From Nitrobacter hamburgensis X14 (GTDB lineage: Bacteria > Pseudomonadota > Alphaproteobacteria > Rhizobiales > Xanthobacteraceae): a stretch of DNA of 64,000 bases. Position 1 is the first letter of the stretch. Every line of letters starts with the position of its first letter. A model generated the notes under the pieces. The model had not been told where the DNA came from. It made no database searches and saw only the letters and a program-made list of their open reading frames with translations. Shown here piece by piece: positions 54,130-62,589 of the stretch. The position numbers and the translations under genes are program-made. The stretch lies in NCBI RefSeq assembly GCF_000013885.1, contig NC_007964.1, positions 3,520,001 through 3,584,000 on the forward strand, read 5' to 3'.

Positions 54130-54657
54130 TTATCCGATCTTGATCTTGCTGTCGGACACGAAGGCGTAAGGCGGGACGGGAAGATTGAGCGGCGCAGGCC
54201 CCTGGCGGATACGGCCGGAGGTGTCGTACACCGAGCCGTGGCAGGGACAGAAGAAGCCGTCATAGGCGCCCTCATGGGCGATCGGGACGCAGCCGAGGTG
54301 GGTGCAGATGCCGATCACGACGAGCCACTGGTCATGACCTTCCTTGACGCGCGACTGGTCGCTCGCCGGATCGGGCAGGCTTGCGACATTGACGTTACGG
54401 GCGTCCTCGATCTGCTTCTTGGTGCGGTGGCTGATGAAGATCGGCTTGCCGCGCCAGAACACCTTGATGTCCTGCCCTTCGGCGATCGGAGCGAGATCGA
54501 CCTCGATGGGCGCGCCGGCGGCGATCGTGGAGGCATCCGGATTCAGCTGAGCCACCAGCGGCCACGCAGCAGCAGCCGCGCCGACGGCGGCGACGGCGCC
54601 GGTTGCTACAAAAAGGAAATCACGGCGGCTTTGTCCTGCCGAAGACGATGTCGTCAC
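54130..54657 (-). CDS. fbcF: Rieske iron-sulfur subunit of the bc1 complex
   Basis: This 175-residue subunit carries the 2Fe-2S cluster of the bc1 complex. The N-terminal SRRDFLFVATG is a twin-arginine signal/anchor; cluster ligands are in CTHLGC and CPCHGS. Fifteen residues from the end is the usual Pro-rich PAPLNLPVPPY. The gene precedes fbcH by 62 bases, giving a two-gene operon. A TATACT sequence around 54702 on the minus strand may be its -10 box. Confidence 0.96.
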   Translation of the reverse strand: MTTSSSAGQSRRDFLFVATGAVAAVGAAAAAWPLVAQLNPDASTIAAGAPIEVDLAPIAEGQDIKVFWRGKPIFISHRTKKQIEDARNVNVASLPDPASDQSRVKEGHDQWLVVIGICTHLGCVPIAHEGAYDGFFCPCHGSVYDTSGRIRQGPAPLNLPVPPYAFVSDSKIKIG

Positions 54658-54854
54658 GATTCCAGCCCTTTCTTATCCGCTGACGGTCTTGTTGCTATTA
54701 GTATAACCACTCCAGGGATGCATCTTGCGAGCGGCCGTTCTATTGGCACCCTCGCCGGATGAGCGCAAGTGCGCTATCGGTCTCACTCGCTCACTCGTGC
54801 AGTGCACAAAATCTGCCGGCAGCCGCGAAGCCGTTTCATGAGAGCCGTGAGCCA

Positions 54855-55325
54855 ATGCGGATTGCGCTTTTTCAACCCGATATCCCGCAGAACACCGGGA
54901 CAATTCTCCGTCTGTGTGCCTGCCTCGATGTCGAAGCCCATATCATCGAGCCGGCCGGATTTCCGGTCTCTGATCGCCATTTCCGCCGCGCGGGCATGGA
55001 CTACCTCGATCAGGTCGCCATCGTGCGCCACGATTCCTGGCCAAAATTCCAGCAATGGCGCGCCGCAAACGGTGGACGGCTGGTCCTGTTCACGACCAGA
55101 GGCGCCCTGCCCTATCTGGACCATCGCTATGCCGATACCGATATTCTTCTATTCGGGCGTGAAAGCGCCGGGGTCCCGGACGCCGTCGCAGCGGCCGCCG
55201 ATGCCCGTCTGGTGATACCTGTTAAGGCAGGCTTGCGCTCGCTCAACGTCGCCATGGCGGCCGCGATGGCGGTGGGCGAGGCTTTGCGGCAGACAGGGCC
55301 GGCTGTCCCGGAAAGGATTTCGTGA
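54855..55325 (+). CDS. trmL: tRNA (cytidine/uridine-34 2'-O)-methyltransferase TrmL
   Basis: This is a 156-residue protein from the ATG at 54855 (MRIALFQPDIPQNTGTILRL). It is a SPOUT (knotted) methyltransferase, with LLFGRESAGVPDAV and VIPVKAGLRSLNVAMAAAMAVGEALRQ forming the SAM-binding knot. It methylates the wobble base of certain tRNA-Leu in E. coli. Its stop overlaps the queE GTG start, linking it to another tRNA-modification gene set. Confidence 0.93.
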   Translation: MRIALFQPDIPQNTGTILRLCACLDVEAHIIEPAGFPVSDRHFRRAGMDYLDQVAIVRHDSWPKFQQWRAANGGRLVLFTTRGALPYLDHRYADTDILLFGRESAGVPDAVAAAADARLVIPVKAGLRSLNVAMAAAMAVGEALRQTGPAVPERIS

Positions 55326-55954
55326 GCTACGCGGTCAAAGAGATTTTTCTGACGTTGCAGGGCGAGGGCGCCCATGCCGGCCGGGCTGCGGTATTCTGTC
55401 GCTTCGCCGGCTGTAACCTGTGGAGCGGCCGCGAGGAAGACCGCACCTCGGCCATCTGCCGATTCTGCGACACCGATTTCGTGGGCATGGACGGAACGCG
55501 GGGCGGGCGCTACGCCGCCGCAGACGAACTGGCCGACACCGTCGCTGCGCAATGGACCGGATCGGCCCCCCATCGCTACGCGGTGTTGACGGGGGGCGAG
55601 CCGCTGTTGCAGGTGGACAAGGCATTCGTCGACGCTCTGCACGCCCGCGGCTTCGAGATCGGCATCGAGACCAACGGCACCATCGTGCCGCCCGACGGCA
55701 TCGACTGGCTGTGCGTCAGTCCGAAGGCCGGCGCGGATTTGCGCGTCACCAAAGGTCACGAACTCAAGCTGGTCTATCCGCAGGCAGGTGCCCGGCCCGA
55801 GGACTTCAAGGATCTCGCCTTCGAGCGATTTTCGTTGCAGCCCATGGACGGGCCGGACGCGGCCGACAACACCGCGCGCGCCATCGACTATTGCATGCGG
55901 CATCCGCAGTGGCGGCTCAGCCTGCAGACGCACAAGACACTGGGGATCAGGTAG
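55322..55954 (+). CDS. queE: 7-carboxy-7-deazaguanine synthase QueE
   Basis: This 210-residue radical SAM enzyme converts carboxytetrahydropterin to CDG on the route to queuosine. The unusual cluster motif C-X14-C-X2-C is present (Cys31, Cys46, Cys49, in GCNLW ... ICRFC). FLTLQGEGAHAGRAAVF and LTGGEPLLQ are family hallmarks. The GTG start at 55322 overlaps the trmL stop (GTGA). queD follows 72 bases later. queC and queF are not in the window. Confidence 0.95.
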   Translation: MSYAVKEIFLTLQGEGAHAGRAAVFCRFAGCNLWSGREEDRTSAICRFCDTDFVGMDGTRGGRYAAADELADTVAAQWTGSAPHRYAVLTGGEPLLQVDKAFVDALHARGFEIGIETNGTIVPPDGIDWLCVSPKAGADLRVTKGHELKLVYPQAGARPEDFKDLAFERFSLQPMDGPDAADNTARAIDYCMRHPQWRLSLQTHKTLGIR

Positions 55955-56025
55955 ACGAAGCCGCGATACAAATGAATAAAAGCGTCATGCGCGGCTTCGG
56001 ATGAGATAGAGGCAGATTTTCAGGA

Positions 56026-56391
56026 ATGTGGGAGTTGACGAAATCGTTCCGCTTCGAGGCGGCGCACTCGCTGCCCGGAACGACATTTGGGGCCGCGAGC
56101 ATGGAAATCCACGGCCATTCGTTCCGCGCCGAGGTGAGCGTCCGCGGCACGCCTGATCCTGCGACCGGCATGGTGCTCGATCTCGGCCTGCTCGAACGCG
56201 GCATGGGCGAGGTCCGGAACAAGCTCGATCATAAGCTCCTCAACAACGTCGAAGGACTCGGCCCGCCGACGCTGGAGAATCTGGCGCGCTTCATCTGGGA
56301 TCATGTCCAGCCCGCAGGACAAGTGACGCGCGTCAGCGTGCATCGCGACAGTTGCGGCGAAAGCTGCACCTATTTCGGCCCGCGGATCTAG
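56026..56391 (+). CDS. queD: 6-carboxytetrahydropterin synthase-like protein (QueD family)
   Basis: This 121-residue protein of the T-fold/PTPS family has zinc-binding His14, His29 and His31 (FEAAH, IHGH) and the Asp68-His69 pair (LDHKLLN). The canonical catalytic Cys of QueD (C-X3-HGH) is absent: Ser25 occupies that place, with Glu27 nearby, and the usual C-terminal Glu aligns with Asp108. Position beside queE supports a queuosine role, but the chemistry may differ. The stop codon TAG is the first bases of a family A element. Confidence 0.85.
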   Translation: MWELTKSFRFEAAHSLPGTTFGAASMEIHGHSFRAEVSVRGTPDPATGMVLDLGLLERGMGEVRNKLDHKLLNNVEGLGPPTLENLARFIWDHVQPAGQVTRVSVHRDSCGESCTYFGPRI

Positions 56392-56517
56392 AGCCTTTTC
56401 GCTTCTGATGAAATCAGAAGCGGGCTCTATGTTTTTGATTTGACGCGTTTTCTTCACGCGAACCGGTATCCATCCCCGGGTCAAGCCTGAGGACATGCTT
56501 CGCTTGAAAACGCTCTA
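56388..56517 (+). repeat. Family A palindromic element, copy 8
   Basis: CTAGAGCCTTTTCGCTTC to GAAAACGCTCTA, with both internal hairpins slightly diverged (gatgaaatcagaagc, ccccgggtcaagcctgagg). The left CTAG provides the queD stop codon on the plus strand, and the right CTA provides the TPR gene stop codon on the minus strand. Confidence 0.92.
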
Positions 56518-57153
56518 AGAACTGCGGGTACCCCCCTTCGCCAGCGCCCGCTTGTAGAGCGGCTCGGCATCGGCGTGGCGACCCTGGGCGCTGTACAGGT
56601 CGGCCAAATTGTTCAGCGCCGACGCGACATCGGGGTGATCGGGGCCGAGCGACTTCTCCCGGATCGTCAGTGCCCGCTCGTAGAGCGGCTCGGCATCGGC
56701 GTAGCGGGCCTCTTCCTTGTAGACCGAGGCCAGATTGCTCAGCGCCGACGCGACAGAGGGGTGATCGGGGCCGAGCACCTTGTGGAAGATCGCGTGTGCT
56801 CGCTTGTAGAGCGGCTCGGCATCGGCGTAGCGACCCTGGGTCCTGTACAGGGAGGCCAGACCGTTCAGCGTTTGCACGACCTCGGGGTGATCGAGCCCGA
56901 GGGCTCTTTTCCAGGTCGCCAGCGACCGCTTATAGAGCGGCTCGGCATCGGCGTAGCGAGCCTGGGCGCTGTACAGTTCGGCCAGATCGGTCAGTGCCAG
57001 CGCGACAGAGGGATGATGGGGCCCGCGCGCCTTCTCGACGATCGCCAGTGCCTGTTGGTAGAGCGGCTCGGCCTCGGTATAGCGACCCTTCTCTTTGAAG
57101 AGTTCGGCCTGATCGTTTAGCTTCGCCGCAAGCATGATATCGGACACAGCCAT
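56515..57153 (-). CDS. Tetratricopeptide-repeat protein, possibly truncated
   Basis: This 212-residue protein is made almost wholly of five 42-residue TPR units (consensus LYKRALAI...GPDHPSVASALNNLASLYxAQGRYADAEP), like kinesin-light-chain or NB-ARC/CHAT-linked TPR arrays. The DNA shows matching 126-bp direct repeats. The last unit stops inside the family A element, after RALAKGGTRSS, so the original gene may have been longer. No effector domain remains. Probably a protein-binding scaffold. Confidence 0.75.
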   Translation of the reverse strand: MAVSDIMLAAKLNDQAELFKEKGRYTEAEPLYQQALAIVEKARGPHHPSVALALTDLAELYSAQARYADAEPLYKRSLATWKRALGLDHPEVVQTLNGLASLYRTQGRYADAEPLYKRAHAIFHKVLGPDHPSVASALSNLASVYKEEARYADAEPLYERALTIREKSLGPDHPDVASALNNLADLYSAQGRHADAEPLYKRALAKGGTRSS

Positions 57154-57209
57154 GAATGGTGCACTCCTGACGCACAGACGAGTTTAGCAAAAAAGCGGAC
57201 GCCGATATG

Positions 57210-57377
57210 CCTAGTGAAGTAAATTTGACATTGCGACCCACCTATCCGCACGTCTCGGACGCGAATGTCAAATTCAAAACTCCGCTAGCAACTTATATTT
57301 GCTAGTGATCCTTAGATTCTAACATTCGCAAGAAGGCGCGCTGCAACGGGATGCGAATGTTAGAATCGGACCACTAG
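57210..57377. repeat. Family B cloverleaf repeat, full copy 2
   Basis: Ends CCTAGTGA and CCACTAG, with internal stems aatttgacattcgc-type / gcgaatgtcaaatt, gctagcaac...gctagtg, and gattctaacattcgc / gcgaatgttagaatc. It matches the copy at 27362-27532 over its whole length with about 20-30 percent difference by eye. It is joined directly to a family D hairpin. Confidence 0.88.
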
Positions 57378-57494
57378 AGCGGGATGAGGAAAAGTGTGTG
57401 GCGGTTTTCCGCCCGCATCCCGCTCTAAAATAATATTGGAATCGATCACGTTCATGATTTTGGATCGATTCGATCCAAAATCATCGTGATCTAG
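57375..57494. repeat. Family D hairpin pair in front of hemF
   Basis: First hairpin: agagcgggatg / catcccgctct (57376-57426). Second: gatcacg-ttc-atgattttggatcg paired with cgatccaaaatcat-cgtgatc (57440-57492), about 21 paired bases with a 3-base loop and one bulge. It ends 15 bases before the hemF ribosome site, so it could be part of the hemF leader. Confidence 0.8.
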
Positions 57495-57522
57495 CCGGTT
57501 TCATCCCATGAAGGAGACCTCC

Positions 57523-58410
57523 ATGGAGGCAGCCTCGTACGACGATCATAAAACCCGTGCGCGAGCCTGGTTCGAGCAACTGCGCGACGATATCTGCGCC
57601 GCTTTTGAAAAGCTGGAAGACGACGCGCCCGCCTCGCTCTACCCCGGCAGCGCAGGGCGTTTCGTCCGCACGCCGTGGGAGCGCACCGACCACACCGGCC
57701 AACCGGGCGGCGGCGGCGTCATGTCGATGATGCACGGGCGGCTGTTCGAGAAGGTCGGCGTGCACTGCTCGACCGTGCATGGCGAATTCGCGCCGGAGTT
57801 TCGCGCCCAGATTCCGGGGGCCGAGGCCGATCCCAAATTCTGGGCGTCGGGCATCTCGTTGATCGCTCACATGCGCAATCCGCATATTCCCGCCGTTCAC
57901 ATGAACACCCGCTTCGTGGTCACGACGAAAGCGTGGTTCGGCGGCGGCGGCGACCTGACGCCGGTTCTTATGCGGCGACGCACCCAGGAGGATGCCGACA
58001 GCGTCGCCTTTCACGCGGCGATGAAGTCGGCATGCGATGCCCATGCCGCCATCGCGGACTATGACAAATACAAGACCTGGTGCGACGAGTATTTCCATCT
58101 GCCGCATCGCAACGAGGCGCGCGGCATCGGCGGCATCTTCTACGACTGGCATGACAGCGGCGACTGGGACGCCGACCTCGCCTTCACGCAGGATGTCGGG
58201 CGCGCGCTGCTCAAGGTCTACCCCGAACTGGTGCGGCGCAACTTCAACACGCCGTGGACCGCGGCCGATCGCGAGGAGCAGTTGATCCGGCGCGGACGCT
58301 ACGCCGAATTCAATCTGCTTTACGACCGCGGCACCATCTTCGGGCTGAAGACCGGCGGCAACGTCGAGTCGATCCTGTCCTCGATGCCGCCCGAGGTGAA
58401 GTGGCCATAG
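57523..58410 (+). CDS. hemF: Oxygen-dependent coproporphyrinogen III oxidase
   Basis: This is a 295-residue protein from the ATG at 57523 (MEAASYDDHKTRARAW). I prefer this to the ATG at 57508 because AAGGAG (57511-57516) sits inside that extension. Family motifs include GGGVMSMMHGRLFEKVGVH, HMNTRFVV, AWFGGGGDLTPVL and FNLLYDRGTIFGLKTGGNVESILSSMPP. It makes protoporphyrinogen IX in heme synthesis, using oxygen, so it serves aerobic growth. Confidence 0.96.
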   Translation: MEAASYDDHKTRARAWFEQLRDDICAAFEKLEDDAPASLYPGSAGRFVRTPWERTDHTGQPGGGGVMSMMHGRLFEKVGVHCSTVHGEFAPEFRAQIPGAEADPKFWASGISLIAHMRNPHIPAVHMNTRFVVTTKAWFGGGGDLTPVLMRRRTQEDADSVAFHAAMKSACDAHAAIADYDKYKTWCDEYFHLPHRNEARGIGGIFYDWHDSGDWDADLAFTQDVGRALLKVYPELVRRNFNTPWTAADREEQLIRRGRYAEFNLLYDRGTIFGLKTGGNVESILSSMPPEVKWP

Positions 58411-58417
58411 ATCACGT

Positions 58418-59674
58418 TCACAACCGGTGATCGCGCGTGAAACGCGCGACGGTCTGATCCGCAATCGCCGAGAGCTGCGCGGAATCGAGCGGGAAATCCG
58501 CCGCAAGCCAGGCATCTTCCGCAATCGTCAGAACATGTCCGAGCGCCGGACCTGCCGCTATTCCGCGGCCGACGAAGTCCTCCGCCTTCAATGGAAACGC
58601 CGGCGGCTGCCAGCGCTGCGGCAGGGTTGCGACGTTTAGCCACAGCCCCGGATCCGCGCCGAGGCCCGCCCGCGCCCAGGCCTGCATCAGCCGGTCGCGG
58701 AAGCGCGGCGCTCCTAGCCGGTACAGCCGCCGCCGCGCGGTGGCCTCGTCCATGCTGCCGAGCCGCCACCAGCGGTGGCCCATCGAATCCAGTTGCTTGG
58801 CCTCGGCATTGGAGAGCCGTAAACGCTGCGCGACCCGCCGCGCGTCTTCGGTGACCGATACCGCAAGCGCCGCGAGCCGGCGAATCGGATCCGGCGCGAG
58901 CCCCAGCGCGCGCTCGGCGGCGATCATCGCCGCGAGCGGCCCGCGATAGGCGACGCCGCCGAGAATGGCCAGTAGCAGCCCGCCATCCTCCATCGCGACC
59001 AGCGCCTCCACGGCTCCCTCCGCGACCAGCAGCTTCAGCATCTCCGCCCGCAATCGTTCGGCCGACAGCGTGGCAAGTCCGGCGCGACCGCGGATGCAGG
59101 CGAGATAGCCGGCCCGGTCGGGTTCGCCTGCGCCATAGGCGGCGTGGATGCGGAAGAAGCGGAGAATACGCAGGTAATCCTCGGCGATGCGCCGGTCCGG
59201 ATCGCCGATGAAGCGCACGCGCCTCGCCGCGATGTCGTCGAGTCCGCCGACATGGTCGTGCACCGTGCCATCGCTGCCGACCGACAGGCCGTTGATGGTG
59301 AAATCGCGGCGCTCGGCATCGCGCGCCCAGTCGCGGCCGAACGCGACCCTGGCCTTGCGGCCGAAAGTCTCGACGTCCTCGCGCAGCGTCGTGATCTCGA
59401 ATGGCCGGCCATCGACGACCAGTGTGACGGTGCCGTGCTCGATACCGGTCGGAATGCTCTTGATGCGGGCGGCGGCCGCGCGGCGGATCACCTCCTCGGG
59501 CAGCGCCGTGGTTGCGATGTCGATCTCGCCGACCGGCAGGCCCATCAGGGCGTTGCGCACCGCGCCGCCGACGACGCGCGCCTCCTCGCCGTTTCCACCG
59601 AGCAGCGCGAGAACGCGCACCGCAGGACCCGATTTCAGCCAGCCCGCTTCGCTTAGCGAGCAGGCCGTGGTCAC
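58418..59674 (-). CDS. cca: CCA tRNA nucleotidyltransferase
   Basis: This is a 418-residue protein from the GTG at 59674 (VTTACSLSEAGWLKSG), which overlaps the DUF6111 stop (GTGA). The nucleotidyltransferase core has VVGGAVRNALMG, GEIDIATTALPEEV (Glu-X-Asp in place of the usual Asp-X-Asp), GTVTLVVDGRPFEITTLR and ERRDFTINGLSVG; the RNA-binding domain starts ARRVRFIGDPDRRIAEDYLRILRFFR, split at about residue 140. It adds or repairs the tRNA 3' CCA end. Last gene of a four-gene overlapping run. Confidence 0.92.
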   Translation of the reverse strand: MTTACSLSEAGWLKSGPAVRVLALLGGNGEEARVVGGAVRNALMGLPVGEIDIATTALPEEVIRRAAAARIKSIPTGIEHGTVTLVVDGRPFEITTLREDVETFGRKARVAFGRDWARDAERRDFTINGLSVGSDGTVHDHVGGLDDIAARRVRFIGDPDRRIAEDYLRILRFFRIHAAYGAGEPDRAGYLACIRGRAGLATLSAERLRAEMLKLLVAEGAVEALVAMEDGGLLLAILGGVAYRGPLAAMIAAERALGLAPDPIRRLAALAVSVTEDARRVAQRLRLSNAEAKQLDSMGHRWWRLGSMDEATARRRLYRLGAPRFRDRLMQAWARAGLGADPGLWLNVATLPQRWQPPAFPLKAEDFVGRGIAAGPALGHVLTIAEDAWLAADFPLDSAQLSAIADQTVARFTRDHRL

Positions 59675-59934
59675 CTCTCGACTCCGGGCACGAGTTTGCC
59701 GTTCTCGACATGCGCCGGGATGTAGGTCGAATCCGGCGGCGCGCCCGAAAACCGCGCCAGCAGAATGAAGCTGACGACGACCAGCAGCAGCGCCGCCAGC
59801 GTGAGCCTCTTGACGATGTGCGCCGGCCACGAGGCGGCGATCATAAAGTCCACACGGTTAGCGGCAAGGAACGCCGCATAGATCGCGAACGGAATCAGGA
59901 AGATTCCGAGCTCCATAAGAACCGGACGCATCAT
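59671..59934 (-). CDS. DUF6111 family small membrane protein
   Basis: This is an 87-residue protein from the ATG at 59934 (MMRPVLMELGIFLIPFAIYA). It has two hydrophobic segments (about 8-26 and 42-62) and a soluble tail ending NGKLVPGVER. Both ends overlap neighbours by four bases (ATGA with the NUDIX gene, GTGA with cca), so it is certainly translated as part of the operon. Function unknown. Confidence 0.82.
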   Translation of the reverse strand: MMRPVLMELGIFLIPFAIYAAFLAANRVDFMIAASWPAHIVKRLTLAALLLVVVSFILLARFSGAPPDSTYIPAHVENGKLVPGVER

Positions 59935-60608
59935 TTGAGATAGACTCGCTCGTACAGCACGCGCAGGATCCCGGCGGTCGCGCCCCAGATATAACGTTCC
60001 TCGAACGGCATCTCGTAGAACGAGCGCATCCTGCCGCGGGCCAGCTTCCAACCCTGTTTGTGGTTGTCCGGGTTCATCAGAAACGACAGCGGCACCTCGA
60101 ATGCCTCTTCCACTTCACCCGCATTGATATGAAGGTCGAACCCCGGCCTCACTCGCGCCACCGTGGGCAGGACACGGTAGCCAAAACTCGTGCCGTAGAG
60201 ATCGAGATACCCGATCGGCTCGACGAAGTCGCGAGGCAGCCCGACTTCTTCCCACGCCTCGCGCAACGCCGCGTCGACCGGCGAGGCGTCGGTCGCCTCG
60301 ATCTTGCCGCCGGGAAATGCGATCTCGCCGGCGTGGTCGCTGACACGGGCCGATCGCTTTGTCAGCAACACAGTCGGCTCGTCGCGCGCCACCACCGCGA
60401 TCAGTACCGCCGCCGCCCGCATCGGCTCTTCCCGGGCGGTCTCCTGGAGTATGAAATCGCGGCCCTGATCGCCAGTCGACGGAGCGATGCCGGCGTCGGT
60501 CAGCCCCGGGGGGATGTCGAATCGCAGCCGCGCCCGCGCACGGTCGAAAAAATCCTCGGTGCCGGCATCGGTGGTCGCGGCGCCTTTCTTCTCCATAGGC
60601 TCGGTCAA
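59931..60608 (-). CDS. NUDIX hydrolase, CoA pyrophosphatase-like
   Basis: This 225-residue protein has NUDIX box GGKIEATDASPVDAALREAWEEVGL, carrying the REXXEE metal-binding helix. Preceding VLLTKRSARVSDHAGEIAFPGG is the signature of CoA pyrophosphatases (NudL type). It likely cleaves CoA or related pyrophosphates. The start overlaps the DUF1285 stop by four bases. Confidence 0.92.
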   Translation of the reverse strand: MTEPMEKKGAATTDAGTEDFFDRARARLRFDIPPGLTDAGIAPSTGDQGRDFILQETAREEPMRAAAVLIAVVARDEPTVLLTKRSARVSDHAGEIAFPGGKIEATDASPVDAALREAWEEVGLPRDFVEPIGYLDLYGTSFGYRVLPTVARVRPGFDLHINAGEVEEAFEVPLSFLMNPDNHKQGWKLARGRMRSFYEMPFEERYIWGATAGILRVLYERVYLK

Positions 60609-61210
60609 CCTGTGTCCCTCACCTGTTCCGCATCCGCCATCGCAAAGAACTCGCCGCCCGATTCGATCCCGAACATCATCCGTCCATCGATCATTCGTTG
60701 CTCGCCCATGTCAACAAGATCGTAATACAGCGCCCGCGTCACCTTGGCCCAGAGGCCGGCCCGAACGTGCAGATAGGGCTTCAATCCGCCGCCCTCCGAG
60801 GGCTCGAAGCGCAGCCGATGCCCAAAATCGCACGGTACCCAGTCGCCGACATTGGTGCGGAACCGGAGCCGGCGGCCGTTTTCGTCCCGCTCCACGATCA
60901 TCTCGACGGCGAGAAACGGCGCGTCATCGACGCAGATGCCGACCTTCTCCACCGGCGTCACCAGAAAGTGTTTGCCGTCCTCGCGCTTCAGGATCGTGGA
61001 GAACAGCCGCACCAGCGCCGGGCGGCCGATCGGCGTTCTCATGTAAAACCAGGTGCCGTCGCTGGCGATTCGCATGTCCAGATCGCCGCAAAACGGCGGA
61101 TTCCACAAATGTACCGGCGGCAGACCCTTGCCGGGCGAACCGGCGGCACCACGCGCGGCGGTCGTCAGCCCGTCCAGTGTCAGGTTCTCGGACCGCCCTT
61201 GCTTCGCCAT
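60605..61210 (-). CDS. DUF1285 family protein
   Basis: This 201-residue protein contains the DUF1285 pattern PPVHLWNPPFCGDLDMRIASDGTWFYMRTPIGRPALVRLFSTILKRE, split at about residue 50, and VTPVEKVGICVDDAPFLAVEM. Cytoplasmic, function unknown. It leads the DUF1285-NUDIX-DUF6111-cca operon, all four linked by 4-base overlaps. Confidence 0.87.
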   Translation of the reverse strand: MAKQGRSENLTLDGLTTAARGAAGSPGKGLPPVHLWNPPFCGDLDMRIASDGTWFYMRTPIGRPALVRLFSTILKREDGKHFLVTPVEKVGICVDDAPFLAVEMIVERDENGRRLRFRTNVGDWVPCDFGHRLRFEPSEGGGLKPYLHVRAGLWAKVTRALYYDLVDMGEQRMIDGRMMFGIESGGEFFAMADAEQVRDTG

Positions 61211-61548
61211 GGTTTACCCCGAGGTTGGTCGCCTGTTCTGGCACAAAGGCGGACACAAGCCCAGTAGCGCATGATCCGCTAAAGTGTGAGCGGTTTGGCG
61301 AGAGGATCATGCGTATTTTCGATGTTTAGAGCGCTATCGGACGCAAAACCGGGATCGACTTTCGCTGATCGCGCTCTGGGTGCGGTTGGGGCGGAACCGA
61401 TAACTGGCCACTTCGTGATGCCGCTCATAGCCCGAGAACCCGATAATGTGGGAATAGTTTTAATTCAATGAATACATGGCGTTCGCGTATGTTTAACAGT
61501 TCGTGGCGTGACGACGCAAACGGCGCGGCCTCGCGCAAGGAGTGACGG
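61211..61548. other. Divergent intergenic region before the MoxR operon
   Basis: This 338-base gap carries two family D-type hairpins: cgcatgatcc / ggatcatgcg (61269-61314) and agagcg / cgctct ends spanning 61327-61379. The remaining 170 bases are AT-richer and should hold the moxR promoter; TAATTCAATGAATAC around 61459 is the most AT-rich part. No gene seen. Confidence 0.6.
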
Positions 61549-62589
61549 ATGGCTGTGGACCCTGACAAAGGCGTCAAGAAACTGGGCGTCGAGAAACCGG
61601 GCGTCGAGAACCTGGAAGACGTGATCGTCCGCTCGGCCGAGCAGGTCGCGGAGCAAATTCGCGCGGCGCGGGACGCGATTTCCACCGTCATCTTCGGTCA
61701 GGACCGGGTTATCGAAAACACGCTGGTGACGATCCTCTCCGGCGGTCATGCGCTCCTGATCGGCGTTCCCGGCCTCGCCAAAACCAAGCTCGTGGAGACG
61801 CTCGGCGTCACGCTCGGACTCGACGCCAAGCGCGTCCAGTTCACGCCGGACCTGATGCCGTCGGACATCCTCGGCGCCGAGGTGCTGGACCAGAGCGGCA
61901 GCGGCAAGCGCTCGTTTCGCTTCATCGCCGGACCGGTGTTCGCGCAGCTTCTGATGGCCGACGAAATCAATCGCGCCAGCCCGCGCACGCAATCGGCGCT
62001 GCTACAGGCGATGCAGGAGCAGCACATCACCGTCGCCGGCGCGCGCCACGACCTGCCGAAACCCTTTCATGTGCTGGCGACGCAAAATCCGCTGGAGCAG
62101 GAGGGCACCTATCCGCTGCCGGAAGCGCAGCTCGACCGCTTCCTGATGGAGATCAATGTCGACTACCCGGATCGCGACGCGGAACGCCGCATCCTGTTCG
62201 AGACCACAGGCGCCGAGGAAACCCTGGCGAAGGCCGCAATGAACGCCGATATCGTTCTCGCCGCGCAGCGGCTGGTGCGGCGACTGCCGGTCGGCGACAG
62301 CGTGGTCGAAGCCATCCTTTCACTTGTCAGGTCTGCGCGCCCGGGCCCGGAGAGCGGCGAAACCGGAAAACTGATCGCGTGGGGACCGGGGCCGCGCGCC
62401 AGCCAGTCGCTGATGCTCGCGGTGCGCGCCCGCGCGCTGCTCGACGGACGTCTTGCGCCGTCGATCGACGACGTGCTCGACCTCGCCGAGCCGGTACTCA
62501 AGCATCGCATGGCGCTGACATTCTCGGCCCGCGCCGAAGGCCGCACCATTTCCGACGTGATCGGGCAACTGAAGACGCGGATCGGTTGA
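61549..62589 (+). CDS. MoxR family AAA+ ATPase
   Basis: This 346-residue protein has Walker A IGVPGLAKTKL, Walker B region MADEINRASPRTQSALLQAMQE and the arginine-bearing LATQNPLEQEGTYPLPEAQLDRF, all typical of MoxR/RavA-type chaperone ATPases. MoxR ATPases act with VWA and DUF58 proteins in assembling or activating metal-containing or envelope complexes. Its TGA overlaps the next ATG (ATGA-type), so the operon is translationally coupled. Confidence 0.95.
   Translation: MAVDPDKGVKKLGVEKPGVENLEDVIVRSAEQVAEQIRAARDAISTVIFGQDRVIENTLVTILSGGHALLIGVPGLAKTKLVETLGVTLGLDAKRVQFTPDLMPSDILGAEVLDQSGSGKRSFRFIAGPVFAQLLMADEINRASPRTQSALLQAMQEQHITVAGARHDLPKPFHVLATQNPLEQEGTYPLPEAQLDRFLMEINVDYPDRDAERRILFETTGAEETLAKAAMNADIVLAAQRLVRRLPVGDSVVEAILSLVRSARPGPESGETGKLIAWGPGPRASQSLMLAVRARALLDGRLAPSIDDVLDLAEPVLKHRMALTFSARAEGRTISDVIGQLKTRIG

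Noticed and set aside
52004..54169. 721-residue open frame opposite fbcH
   Set aside because: Antisense shadow of a certain gene; composition rich in Arg, His and Asp and no ribosome site.
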